Translations under genes and position numbers: made by a program
Part shown: piece by piece, positions 1 to 6,971 of the stretch
Layout: each line of letters opens with the position of its first letter
Numbering within the stretch: position 1 is the stretch's first letter
Assembly: GCA_030835005.1 (NCBI GenBank)
Contig: JAUQWT010000077.1
Coordinates: 1-12,616 of the forward strand
DNA from: Ignavibacteria bacterium
Lineage (GTDB): Bacteria; Bacteroidota; Ignavibacteria; Tepidaquicellales; OLB5
DNA length: 12,616 bases
Reading direction: 5' to 3'
Notes under the pieces: generated by a model
What the model saw: only the letters and a program-made list of their open reading frames with translations
Told to the model about the DNA's origin: nothing
The model's database searches: none

Positions 1-198
1 CCTTTTGTAATTTACGGAATATTCCGCTACATGTATTTGATGCACCAGAAAAACCTTGGCGAGTCACCGACATCTATAGTTACTAAAGATATTCCGATTA
101 TAATTGATGTTTTCAGCTGGTTCGTTTTTTCGCTGATAATCATTTACAGGGCTAACATACCTTACATACAGCAGATAATAGATAAATTGTATCCCTAA
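1..198 (+). CDS. UbiA-family prenyltransferase, C-terminal fragment (decaprenyl-phosphate phosphoribosyltransferase-like)
   Basis: The window opens inside this gene. Frame 1 reads 65 codons to a TAA at 196-198. The residues resemble the C-terminus of UbiA-superfamily decaprenyl-phosphate phosphoribosyltransferases: a PFVIYGIFRYMYLMHQ stretch ending one helix, a short loop with ESPTSIVTKD, then a last hydrophobic helix (about residues 30-50) and a short polar tail. Family members are polytopic inner-membrane enzymes that move a phosphoribosyl or related group onto a polyprenyl phosphate, giving a lipid-linked sugar donor for envelope polymers. The catalytic Asp-rich motifs lie upstream of the window, so substrate cannot be judged here. 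The stop is 10 bp before the start of the EamA transporter, so the two may be co-transcribed. Family assignment is fairly sure; the exact substrate is inference. Confidence 0.72.
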   Translation, partial: PFVIYGIFRYMYLMHQKNLGESPTSIVTKDIPIIIDVFSWFVFSLIIIYRANIPYIQQIIDKLYP

Positions 199-208
199 AA
201 GTAATATC

Positions 209-1087
209 TTGAAAAGATTCAAAGCCGAGCTTTTGCTTCTGTTGACTGCAACCATATGGGCAGGAACTTTCCCGATCGTTAAAATATCTATGTCAACCCT
301 TCCTCTATTTTATTTCATAGGCATAAGGTTTTTGGTCGGCGCAATTCTGTTTACTGCAATTTTTTTCCGCAAGGTTGATTTTTCGCGTAAGGGCATTTTG
401 AAAGCGGGAATAATTCTTGGTTTTTTCCAGATTGCGGGTTTTGCTGCGCAAACTGCCGGAATGATATACACAACTGCATCGAATTCTGCCCTGATAACCG
501 GGGTTACAATTCTCATAGTTCCATTTGCTCAATACACACTCACAAAAAAGAAAGTTCAAACGGAAAACTGGATAGGTGTATTCATTGTTGTGATGGGGCT
601 ATATTTATTGACACAGCCTCATATTAACGGATTAAACATTGGTGATCTTTTTACATTGTTCTGCGCTTTCGCCTGGGCTTTCTATATTATATATATTGAT
701 ATTTTCACAAACATGTATGATGTAATAACGCTCATTTTCATTCAGTTATGGTTTGTAGTATTTACGGCTTTTGCAGTAGGAGCAGTCACGGAAGATCTTT
801 CAGCAATTGCGTTCAATACGCATAATGTTCTATCATTTCTTTACATGGGAATACTTGCAACTTTTGTTACTACACTTCTTCTGAATAAATATCAGAAAGA
901 AACTACACCGGTGAGGGCTTCCATAATTTATACATGGGAGCAGCCGGCCGCGGTAATGCTCTCGATCCTTTTCATAAAAGAGAATTTTAACTTCTTACAG
1001 CTGGCAGGAGGTGCAATAATGATAGCGGGAATATTATATTCTGAAACTTATGAATTTATTAGATTAAAGAAAAATAAAGCAGCATAA
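209..1087 (+). CDS. DMT-superfamily (EamA) transporter
   Basis: A 292-residue polytopic inner-membrane protein with the two-repeat layout of the drug/metabolite transporter superfamily, EamA branch. Repeat 1 covers about residues 4-135 and repeat 2 about 146-282, with roughly ten hydrophobic helices. Family hallmarks are the N-terminal TIWAGTFPIVK segment (residues 15-25), the TTASNSALITGVTILIVPF segment (88-106) ending the first half, and the WEQPAAVMLSILFIKENF segment (243-260), the counterpart of the usual EP...GE motif in the second repeat. The length is typical. The chosen start is TTG at 209; it has no clear Shine-Dalgarno sequence, but it places the protein N-terminus where family members normally begin and lies 10 bp after the preceding stop. 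Members export amino acids, purines or other metabolites; the substrate cannot be read from sequence. The acylphosphatase gene follows after 23 bp. Confidence 0.9.
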   Translation: MKRFKAELLLLLTATIWAGTFPIVKISMSTLPLFYFIGIRFLVGAILFTAIFFRKVDFSRKGILKAGIILGFFQIAGFAAQTAGMIYTTASNSALITGVTILIVPFAQYTLTKKKVQTENWIGVFIVVMGLYLLTQPHINGLNIGDLFTLFCAFAWAFYIIYIDIFTNMYDVITLIFIQLWFVVFTAFAVGAVTEDLSAIAFNTHNVLSFLYMGILATFVTTLLLNKYQKETTPVRASIIYTWEQPAAVMLSILFIKENFNFLQLAGGAIMIAGILYSETYEFIRLKKNKAA

Positions 1088-1110
1088 CTTGTTATTTTGC
1101 AGTTAAATCA

Positions 1111-1395
1111 ATGAACTATATTCAGTTTTCATCTGTTAAATTAGTAGTTTCCGGCAAAGTTCAGGGTGTGGGTTACAGGTATTTCATTGCGCGCAAGGCA
1201 AGTGAATTAGAATTAAACGGTTATGCTAAAAACCTGTTCAACGGAGATGTAGAAATTGTAGCTGAAGGCCGGAAAGAATATCTGCATGCGTTGGTATTGC
1301 AGGCAAAAGAAGGCCCGCGTAATTCAAGGGTGGATTCCTGCAAAGTTGAATGGCTTGACTTTAAGAAGAAATACGATAATTTTGAGATATATTAA
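1111..1395 (+). CDS. acyP: acylphosphatase
   Basis: A 94-residue cytosolic protein of normal family length. Acylphosphatases hydrolyse carboxyl-phosphate bonds such as those in acetyl phosphate, carbamoyl phosphate or 1,3-bisphosphoglycerate. The signature phosphate-binding loop is present as GKVQGVGYRYF (residues 15-25), giving catalytic Arg23. The second signature region NGYAKNLFNGDVEI (36-49) supplies Asn41, which positions the nucleophilic water in characterised members. Both residues fall at the canonical numbering, so the enzyme should be active. The ATG at 1111 fits the family N-terminus but has no visible Shine-Dalgarno sequence. It lies 23 bp behind the EamA transporter and 39 bp before the PorV/PorQ gene. 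No functional link with those membrane proteins is evident; the enzyme is usually a stand-alone housekeeping gene. Confidence 0.95.
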   Translation: MNYIQFSSVKLVVSGKVQGVGYRYFIARKASELELNGYAKNLFNGDVEIVAEGRKEYLHALVLQAKEGPRNSRVDSCKVEWLDFKKKYDNFEIY

Positions 1396-1434
1396 CACTC
1401 ATTTAACCTCAAATCTTAACTAAATATCCGTAAA

Positions 1435-2400
1435 ATGCTCAAAAAACTAAGCTATTTTACCCTATTAATAGGTTTACTATTTTTTTATGAAACGCACTTA
1501 TGTTCTCAGACCGAGATACCGGCATTTGAATTTTTGAGGGTTGACCCCAGCGCGAAGGCATCTTCTCTGGCAGGAGCGTACGACACTTATACTGATGATC
1601 CGAATGCAATGTTTTACAATCCCGCAAGCCTTTCAACTATTACAAAAAGTAAGGTATCAGCAGGTTTCGGGAAATATCTTCTTGATATGAATTTCGGTGC
1701 ATTTTCGTATGCAATGAAGTATAAAAAACTTGGCTGGTTTGGTGTTGGCATAAAATATTTTGATTACGGAAGTTTCGATAGAACTGATGAAGAAGGGGTA
1801 TCAACAGGCGAGAAGTTCCATGCTAATGACCTGATGCTATCTATTGGATATGGAAATTTTATTTATGAAAAACTGAATTACGGCATTACTCTGAAGTACA
1901 TTTATTCCGGTATAGCCGAGTATAAATCTACTGCAGTTGCATTGGATTTTGGATTGTTGTATGTTATACCGGGACCACAAATTGCAGTTAGTTTCGGTGT
2001 AAACAACCTTGGAGCACAATTAAGCTCATATATTGGCACTAAGGAAAAACTGCCGCTTGATGTAAGGTTGGGGTTCTCCAAAAGGCTTGAACATACTCCG
2101 GTAAGGCTAAACGCTACTTTTGCAAAACTTACTGAAAGCAGGGAGAAGTTTATTCAGCATTTAAAAGCTTTTTCACTTGGGCTTGAATTTATTTTCAGCG
2201 ATAATGTATCGGCGCGCCTGGGTTATGATAACGAGAGCCGCCAGGATATGAAGCTTGGTACATCGCTTGGAATAGCGGGTTTTTCAACAGGGCTTGGCTT
2301 TAAAATTGGCGAGAAGTATGTGTTTGATTATTCCCTTAACTCGCTTGGCAAAGTTGGAAGCACTCACCGCGTAAATGTTGGCTTTATTTTCAATAAATAA
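1435..2400 (+). CDS. PorV/PorQ-family outer-membrane beta-barrel protein
   Basis: A 321-residue exported protein. Residues 1-24 form a signal peptide (Lys-Lys, then a hydrophobic core), with cleavage probably just before Gln25. A Cys at 23 lacks a good lipobox, so lipidation is unlikely. The mature N-terminus carries the family hallmark FLRVDPSAKASSLAGA (34-49) followed by DDPNAMFYNPASLS (55-68), as in the PorV/PorQ group of FadL-like barrels. The rest alternates short amphipathic strands with Gly/Asn turns, and the last strand ends in VNVGFIFNK, as expected of an outer-membrane barrel. PorV and PorQ are parts of the type IX secretion system in Bacteroidota, but the wider family has many paralogs of unknown role, and no other T9SS gene is in this window. 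The gene precedes a LysM protein by 22 bp and is probably co-transcribed with it. No Shine-Dalgarno sequence precedes its ATG. Confidence 0.85.
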   Translation: MLKKLSYFTLLIGLLFFYETHLCSQTEIPAFEFLRVDPSAKASSLAGAYDTYTDDPNAMFYNPASLSTITKSKVSAGFGKYLLDMNFGAFSYAMKYKKLGWFGVGIKYFDYGSFDRTDEEGVSTGEKFHANDLMLSIGYGNFIYEKLNYGITLKYIYSGIAEYKSTAVALDFGLLYVIPGPQIAVSFGVNNLGAQLSSYIGTKEKLPLDVRLGFSKRLEHTPVRLNATFAKLTESREKFIQHLKAFSLGLEFIFSDNVSARLGYDNESRQDMKLGTSLGIAGFSTGLGFKIGEKYVFDYSLNSLGKVGSTHRVNVGFIFNK

Positions 2401-2410
2401 ATAAAAATCT

Positions 2411-2417
2411 AAAGGAG
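2411..2417 (+). promoter_or_regulatory. strong ribosome binding site of the LysM gene
   Basis: AAAGGAG lies 5 bases before the ATG at 2423. It is one of only two good Shine-Dalgarno sequences among the ten starts visible in this window. It fixes the LysM start, and an in-frame TAA at 2402-2404 rules out a longer N-terminus. Confidence 0.85.
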
Positions 2418-2422
2418 AGATA

Positions 2423-2653
2423 ATGAGCGAAGAAAACACAGGGTTTGCAGGTGGAGCAGAGGGTGAAGGCGCCGCAGGCGGAGCATCCAAAGAATCCAGA
2501 ACATATACCGTTCAAAGCGGAGATACTTTGAGCAAGATCGCGAAAGAATATTATGGTGATGCAAATAAATATATGGATATCTTTAACGCAAATACAGATA
2601 AACTTTCAGACCCGAACAAGATCCAGGTCGGGCAGGAACTTGTAATTCCTTAG
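2423..2653 (+). CDS. small LysM-domain protein without signal peptide
   Basis: A 76-residue protein with a single LysM domain at about residues 27-76. It begins TYTVQSGDTLSKIAKEYYGD, has the central Asn of the second helix region (IFNAN), and closes with the typical QVGQELVIP. LysM domains bind N-acetylglucosamine-containing glycans, mainly peptidoglycan. Residues 1-25 are a low-complexity acidic Gly/Ala/Glu/Ser tail, with no hydrophobic stretch and no signal peptide. An upstream in-frame stop (2402-2404) and a strong Shine-Dalgarno sequence make this start firm. The domain resembles the C-terminal LysM of the E. coli cytosolic potassium-binding protein Kbp (YgaU), but the BON domain of that protein is missing. 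It lies 22 bp behind the PorV/PorQ gene and is followed by a terminator. Domain identity is sure; location and ligand are not known. Confidence 0.88.
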   Translation: MSEENTGFAGGAEGEGAAGGASKESRTYTVQSGDTLSKIAKEYYGDANKYMDIFNANTDKLSDPNKIQVGQELVIP

Positions 2654-2673
2654 AGTTAGATTTTCTGTTTCAT

Positions 2674-2701
2674 AAAAAAGCCCGCAACAGCGGGTTTTTT
2701 T
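2674..2701. terminator. bidirectional intrinsic terminator between convergent genes
   Basis: Stem CCCGC (2681-2685), loop AACA, stem GCGGG (2690-2694), flanked by A6 on the left and T7 on the right. The tracts allow termination of the + strand LysM transcript and of the - strand TPR transcript, whose stop codons are 20 bp and 18 bp away. Confidence 0.9.
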
Positions 2702-2719
2702 ATACACATTCCAAAATAA

Positions 2720-3868
2720 TCAATTCAATCCTTTTTCCTTAAACTTTTGAGCAGTTTCTCTTGAGTTATCAATATCACGCATATTTAGAATACGGTCATA
2801 AAGTTTTATGGCTTCTGTCCTGTTGCCTTTCTGATCATATATTACTGCAGAGCCAAGCGCTGCAAACACATAATAAGGAGATTCTTCCCCTTCTTTATCG
2901 GTAGTTCTGCATATTTCCATTGTTATGCCGTAAAACCTTAAAGCTTCATCAAGATTATTCATTCTTGAGTGACACAACCCCTCATAGTAATTGGCTTCCC
3001 GCCTCATATAATTATTGTTGTATCCTGCTGCCATGTTACTATCGGCTTTCACCAGCATATTATGATACAGATTCAATCCTTCATTCCACCGGTTGAGCCC
3101 GACATAACATTTACCCAGAAATCTCTCAAACACGGGGTTCTGCGGATACAAAGCTATTAGCTTGGCTGAATACTTCTCTGCTTCAACATAATTTTTCTCG
3201 TATGAAAGATGTATAAATGCCAATACTGCATTTGCTTCGGTCTTAGAAAATTTTCCGTTTTCGGCGCAATCCCTAAGCTGCGAAAGTCCAAGTTCTTTAT
3301 TCCCTTTGGGGAAAAAGAAAAGTACAGCTTTCAGGAAAGGGTAGCGCTCTACAACATAATCAACTGCATAGTTATAGATTCCAAGTCCAAGGGTTGCATC
3401 TTTGTTCGAAGGGTTCATCTCGTAGCTTTTTTGTACAAGGTTCAGGCCTTGCTTACCGTCATCTATTGCTTTGAGCCAGTTATCGCGCATTACGTTCATA
3501 AATCCCCTGTAACCAATCACACCACCAAGCAGAAATGTCACCCACGCATCGTTTTCATTTTCATCAAGTCTTTCTTCACAAACTTTGATACATTTATCCA
3601 CTTTGGATAGATAATTGTCATCATTTGAACGATCATCTTTATTTATGTACATTTTCCACCATTCGCTCATAGCCTGGAAAAAATAACCTGTAGGGTCTTT
3701 GGGATCACTGTTTATCAGATTCTGAAACATTGCATTTGCAGAATCGAACTGTACCCTGTAAACATGGTCAATTCCTTTGCTTATTTGCTCGTCCTTGCTG
3801 AGATCCTGCGAGAATCCCAGGAAATTAAGAAAGATAAGCAAAATCAGTAATTTAAAAAGAGATCTCAT
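2720..3868 (-). CDS. exported tetratricopeptide-repeat protein
   Basis: A 382-residue protein that starts with a signal peptide (residues 1-20, cleavage likely FS|Q) and then consists of helical TPR-like repeats. The clearest repeats are at about 28-61 (ending SDPKDPTGYFF), 211-246 (A..YSAKLIALYPQNP), 247-272, 291-320 and 334-366 (GNRTEAIKLYDRIL). It is therefore probably periplasmic. The middle part, GLGIYNYAVDYVVERYPFLK (161-180) followed by GNKELGLSQLRDCAENG (189-205), resembles the layout of TTC39/Iml2-type TPR proteins, but this is an impression from reading only. No enzyme motif is visible. Such proteins act as scaffolds for protein-protein contacts. It is separated from ugd by a terminator at 3908-3940, so it should have its own promoter in the 39 bp between; none was recognised with confidence. 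Partner unknown. Confidence 0.8.
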   Translation of the reverse strand: MRSLFKLLILLIFLNFLGFSQDLSKDEQISKGIDHVYRVQFDSANAMFQNLINSDPKDPTGYFFQAMSEWWKMYINKDDRSNDDNYLSKVDKCIKVCEERLDENENDAWVTFLLGGVIGYRGFMNVMRDNWLKAIDDGKQGLNLVQKSYEMNPSNKDATLGLGIYNYAVDYVVERYPFLKAVLFFFPKGNKELGLSQLRDCAENGKFSKTEANAVLAFIHLSYEKNYVEAEKYSAKLIALYPQNPVFERFLGKCYVGLNRWNEGLNLYHNMLVKADSNMAAGYNNNYMRREANYYEGLCHSRMNNLDEALRFYGITMEICRTTDKEGEESPYYVFAALGSAVIYDQKGNRTEAIKLYDRILNMRDIDNSRETAQKFKEKGLN

Positions 3869-3907
3869 AATCTTAATAACACAAAAAACAGTTTGAAAAT
3901 TTCAATT

Positions 3908-3940
3908 AAAAAAACCCTGTCGACCTGAACCGGCAGGGTT
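3908..3940 (-). terminator. intrinsic terminator after ugd
   Basis: On the - strand, the stem arm AACCCTGCCG (3940-3931) pairs with CGACAGGGTT (3922-3913, read with one G-T wobble) around an 8-base loop, then runs into seven T (3914-3908). It begins 18 bp after the ugd stop and ends the lolA-flippase-ugd transcript before the TPR gene. Confidence 0.88.
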
Positions 3941-3958
3941 TACGCAAATAATTCGAAG

Positions 3959-5266
3959 TCAATATCCTATCCTGTAATACTTAAAACCGTTCTTCCTGAT
4001 GAATTTAGGATCGTAGATATTCCTTCCGTCAAATATCACTTTTTCTTTCATCAATTTCTTCATCCGGGAAACATCAAGTTTACGGAATTCATTCCACTCA
4101 GTAACCAGAATTAATCCGCTGGAATTTTTAAGCGCGGAATAATTATTGTTGAATAACTTCACGCCTTTGAATTTCTTTCCGTAAAGTTTTTTAAAGTTAT
4201 CGTTAGCTACAGGGTCAACAGCATTGATCTTTGCTCCGTGTGAAAGCAATTCTTCAATTATGGTCAGTGATGGTGCTTCTCTTAAGTCATCTGTTCTCGG
4301 TTTGTAAGAAAGTCCCCACACTGTAAAGGTCTTTCCTTTGATATTATATTTAAAATGTTTGCGAAGCTTATGAACAAGTACAAGCTTCTGAATATTATTT
4401 ATCTCGTCAATCGCGCGGAGGATCTTAAAGTCATAGCCGTTTTCTTCAGAAGTATTGAGCAGGCCTTTCACATCTTTCGGGAAACAGCTGCCGCCATAAC
4501 CCACGCCGGGGAATAAAAAGCTTGAGCCTATCCTGGGATCGGAACCAATGCCGGCTCTTATCATTCCAATATCAGCTTTGAGGATCTCGCTTAAATTAGC
4601 AAGTTCATTCATGAATGAAATTCGGACCGCAAGCATGGAGTTTGCGGCGTATTTAGTTAGCTCTGACGATCTTTCATCCATTAAAATAAATCTCTCGCTC
4701 ACACGCATAAAACTGCTGTATAGCTCGCGCATGATCCCAGCGGCTTTTTTGCTTTTTGTGCCAACCACAACTCTATCCGGCGACATGAAATCAGGAACTG
4801 CTGCACCTTCCTTAAGGAATTCAGGGTTTGAAACAACATCAAATCTGTATCTGGTTTTCTTTGCAAGGAGTTTTTTTATTGCATCACATGTGCCTACAGG
4901 TACAGTGCTTTTGCTTACTATTACTTTATAACCGTTGAAGTACTTAGCCATGTTCCCGGCAACATCAAGCACATGTGAAAGGTCAACGGAGCCGTCTTCC
5001 ATTGGCGGTGTTGGCAGGCATAGGAAGATCACTTCACTTTGCTGGACAACTTCTTTCAGACTGGATGAAAATGTTACTCTTTTTTCTTCAAGATTTTTTT
5101 TGAGCAGTTCTTCAAGTCCGGGTTCGTAAATCACGGGGTTGCCTTTTTTCAGATTCTCGATCTTCTTTTCATCAACATCCATACATATGACGCTGTTGCC
5201 GTTTTCAGCAAAACACACCCCCGAAACCAATCCAACATAACCGGTACCAATTATTCCAATTTTCAT
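3959..5266 (-). CDS. ugd: UDP-glucose 6-dehydrogenase
   Basis: A 435-residue cytosolic enzyme that oxidises UDP-glucose to UDP-glucuronate with two NAD+, feeding envelope or extracellular polysaccharide synthesis. The N-terminal Rossmann motif is GIIGTGYVG (4-12). By analogy with characterised UGDHs, the active-site set is complete: Thr121 in STVPVGT, Glu149 and Glu153 in NPEFLKEG, Lys205 and Asn209 in ELTKYAANSML, and nucleophile Cys261 with Asp265 in GYGGSCFPKD. The C-terminal UDP-binding domain starts near the GLSYKPRTDDLREAPS motif (318-333). Length is normal for the bacterial enzyme. UDP-N-acetyl-sugar dehydrogenases share the fold, but the overall pattern favours UDP-glucose. The ATG at 5266 lacks a Shine-Dalgarno sequence and lies 12 bp after the flippase-like stop, so translation probably depends on the cluster transcript. 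A terminator follows directly. Confidence 0.95.
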   Translation of the reverse strand: MKIGIIGTGYVGLVSGVCFAENGNSVICMDVDEKKIENLKKGNPVIYEPGLEELLKKNLEEKRVTFSSSLKEVVQQSEVIFLCLPTPPMEDGSVDLSHVLDVAGNMAKYFNGYKVIVSKSTVPVGTCDAIKKLLAKKTRYRFDVVSNPEFLKEGAAVPDFMSPDRVVVGTKSKKAAGIMRELYSSFMRVSERFILMDERSSELTKYAANSMLAVRISFMNELANLSEILKADIGMIRAGIGSDPRIGSSFLFPGVGYGGSCFPKDVKGLLNTSEENGYDFKILRAIDEINNIQKLVLVHKLRKHFKYNIKGKTFTVWGLSYKPRTDDLREAPSLTIIEELLSHGAKINAVDPVANDNFKKLYGKKFKGVKLFNNNYSALKNSSGLILVTEWNEFRKLDVSRMKKLMKEKVIFDGRNIYDPKFIRKNGFKYYRIGY

Positions 5267-5278
5267 TTTACTTTTTAT

Positions 5279-6310
5279 TTAAGAAGCAGCCTGCTGCTTA
5301 ATATCAGAAAGCTTATAATTAAATTTAATAAAATAATACAATCCAAGAACAAGATATAACAGAAATCCCATTGCATGAGTTGCTGTTCCGTATCCAAGGG
5401 CACTGGCTTCGCTGACTGCAAACATGTTGACCAAAGTTACCTTGCAGATGTAATGGTATGGCCCTGTCGCAGCAGGCGAGGGAATGAACATAGCAACGTT
5501 TACCAGCACCAGAAGCAGATTTGCATCCCAAAGACCATGAAAAAGATCAGTGCCGCCGCTAAGACTTAGTATGTTAAAAGAATAAAACGGGATATATGTA
5601 CTTACCAGGTATGATATCCATATCAAAACAGAATAAACCGCAATACGAAAGAAAAGCGATGGTTTTTTCAGTACTTCAAAACCGGTTAAAAGCGAAACGA
5701 ATATATTATCAACTTTTTCGTGAAGCTTGGCGGGCAGAAATTTAGTGAAGAATTTTACTATTGAGAGGCTTACCACCGGCTTAATCAGCATGAAAAGTAT
5801 CCACACCAGCATAAGGAAAATTGCAGCGGATAAGATAATTACAGCTGAGCCAATCTGCGGAATTGCATTTGTTATTCTGTCTTTGAAATAAATCAAGGCA
5901 ACTCCAAACATCAGCAGGAACATGACTGTATCAATAATTCTTTCTACAATGATGGTTGCAAACGCCGAGGCACGGGAGATATTTTCGTGTTTACCAAGTA
6001 TATACGGCCTCACGACTTCACCCGAGCGGGGAAATAAATTATTAAGCATGTAGCCGATTATTGTTGTGGCGAAAAGGTTCTTGAAGCTAATGTCTTTTTT
6101 CACCGGCTCCAGCAGGATTCCCCACCTGATGGCTCTTAATGCAGAGCCCGCAAAGACGCCTATTGACATTCCGATAAATACATAAAGATAATTTGTATTC
6201 TTCAGTATATCGGCAAGTTCACTCAAATTTACATTTCTGAAGGCAAGGTACATAAAGAGTGCCAGTAAAAGAGTGCTGATCAGTATATTAAGTTTTTTGC
6301 CGCGGCTCAA
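5279..6310 (-). CDS. flippase-like membrane protein (lysylphosphatidylglycerol synthase TM / UPF0104 family)
   Basis: A 343-residue polytopic inner-membrane protein with about eight hydrophobic segments and no soluble catalytic domain. Family hallmarks are LRAIRWGILLEP (59-69), IGYMLNNLFPRSGEVVRPYIL (85-105, with the PRSGE core), IIVERIIDTVMFL (120-132), and a Pro/Gly loop IPSPAATGPYHYI (276-288) before the last helices. The family includes the membrane half of MprF and the AglD-associated flippase-like proteins. It is linked to moving lipids or lipid-linked sugars across the membrane, but most members are uncharacterised. The start is TTG at 6310, 5 bp after the lolA stop; no Shine-Dalgarno sequence is evident and no in-frame ATG lies close by, so translational coupling with lolA is likely. 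ugd follows after 12 bp, suggesting a uronic-acid-containing lipid or glycan as substrate. That last point is inference. Confidence 0.88.
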   Translation of the reverse strand: MSRGKKLNILISTLLLALFMYLAFRNVNLSELADILKNTNYLYVFIGMSIGVFAGSALRAIRWGILLEPVKKDISFKNLFATTIIGYMLNNLFPRSGEVVRPYILGKHENISRASAFATIIVERIIDTVMFLLMFGVALIYFKDRITNAIPQIGSAVIILSAAIFLMLVWILFMLIKPVVSLSIVKFFTKFLPAKLHEKVDNIFVSLLTGFEVLKKPSLFFRIAVYSVLIWISYLVSTYIPFYSFNILSLSGGTDLFHGLWDANLLLVLVNVAMFIPSPAATGPYHYICKVTLVNMFAVSEASALGYGTATHAMGFLLYLVLGLYYFIKFNYKLSDIKQQAAS

Positions 6311-6315
6311 CTTAT

Positions 6316-6960
6316 TTATCTCATATCAATTACTTCTGTACCTTCAGGAGGAGTAAATGTGAATTTAGAATTTGATACGCCTGTATTAGTCTGTATATTC
6401 TTTATTGAATAAGTAGATGTAGATTCATCGGTAACGATATATATCTTTTTGATTATCCAGTCGTCTTTGCCAACCCAAAGTTTTGCTGATTTAACATAAC
6501 CGCTCTCTCTTGGTTTAAGCGAAAGCACATATACATCTTTCCCGCCTATTTTTTCAGTTCCGGTTAGGTCGCTGTAGAAATTCTCAGGGTATTGAAACAG
6601 ATACTTATTTGGAGAAAATGTATTGCCGGTCTCTTTGTAATAATCAATTACTACCTGTTTCTTTGAGGGCGTATATGACCATGAAGTGCTGCCATCGGTA
6701 ACAATCGTCTGAGAACCGGTTTCTATTCTGTATTTATTCTCTTTTTTGATGTAAAGAGTGCCGCTTGACGATTGTGCTTTGGACTTATTGAACTTAACAG
6801 TCTGAGAAAACGAAGCTTTTGCATCAGAAATATCCTTATATGCACTTTGCACATTCTGGATTATTTCCTGGGCTGTAATGTTATCATCTTGAGAAAAAAC
6901 GGGAAGATTAGCCAAAAAAAGGGTGAAAATCAACAATTTCGATAAAATAAATCTCGTCAT
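6316..6960 (-). CDS. lolA: outer-membrane lipoprotein carrier protein LolA
   Basis: A 214-residue periplasmic protein. Residues 1-23 form a signal peptide (cleavage likely VFS|Q). The mature part matches the LolA/LppX open-barrel fold: A.ASFSQTVKF (48-57), SGTLYIKKENKYRIE (66-80), DGSTSWSYTPSKKQVVI (89-105), then LWVGKDDWIIKKIYI (161-175) and the terminal FTPPEGTEVIDMR (202-214). LolA takes acylated lipoproteins from the LolCDE exporter and carries them across the periplasm. The gene is the first of a tight cluster: 5 bp to the flippase-like gene, then 12 bp to ugd. It has its own upstream region of 227 bp containing a terminator of the preceding gene, so a promoter for the cluster probably lies at 6972-7126. 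In E. coli and many other Gram-negatives lolA directly follows ftsK; here a receptor-like gene sits between them. Confidence 0.9.
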   Translation of the reverse strand: MTRFILSKLLIFTLFLANLPVFSQDDNITAQEIIQNVQSAYKDISDAKASFSQTVKFNKSKAQSSSGTLYIKKENKYRIETGSQTIVTDGSTSWSYTPSKKQVVIDYYKETGNTFSPNKYLFQYPENFYSDLTGTEKIGGKDVYVLSLKPRESGYVKSAKLWVGKDDWIIKKIYIVTDESTSTYSIKNIQTNTGVSNSKFTFTPPEGTEVIDMR

Positions 6961-6966
6961 AATTTG

Positions 6967-6971
6967 CTCCT
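6967..6971 (-). promoter_or_regulatory. Shine-Dalgarno sequence of lolA
   Basis: On the - strand AGGAG lies 6 bases before the ATG at 6960. It is the second of only two clear Shine-Dalgarno sequences in the window and heads the lolA-flippase-ugd cluster, whose later genes lack one. Confidence 0.85.

Noticed and set aside
3209..3610. 133-residue open frame on the + strand inside the TPR gene
   Set aside because: Antisense to a clear secreted TPR protein; Cys/Phe/Ile-rich composition with no domain pattern and no ribosome binding site.
4548..4931. 127-residue open frame on the + strand inside ugd
   Set aside because: Antisense to the catalytic core of a complete UDP-glucose dehydrogenase.
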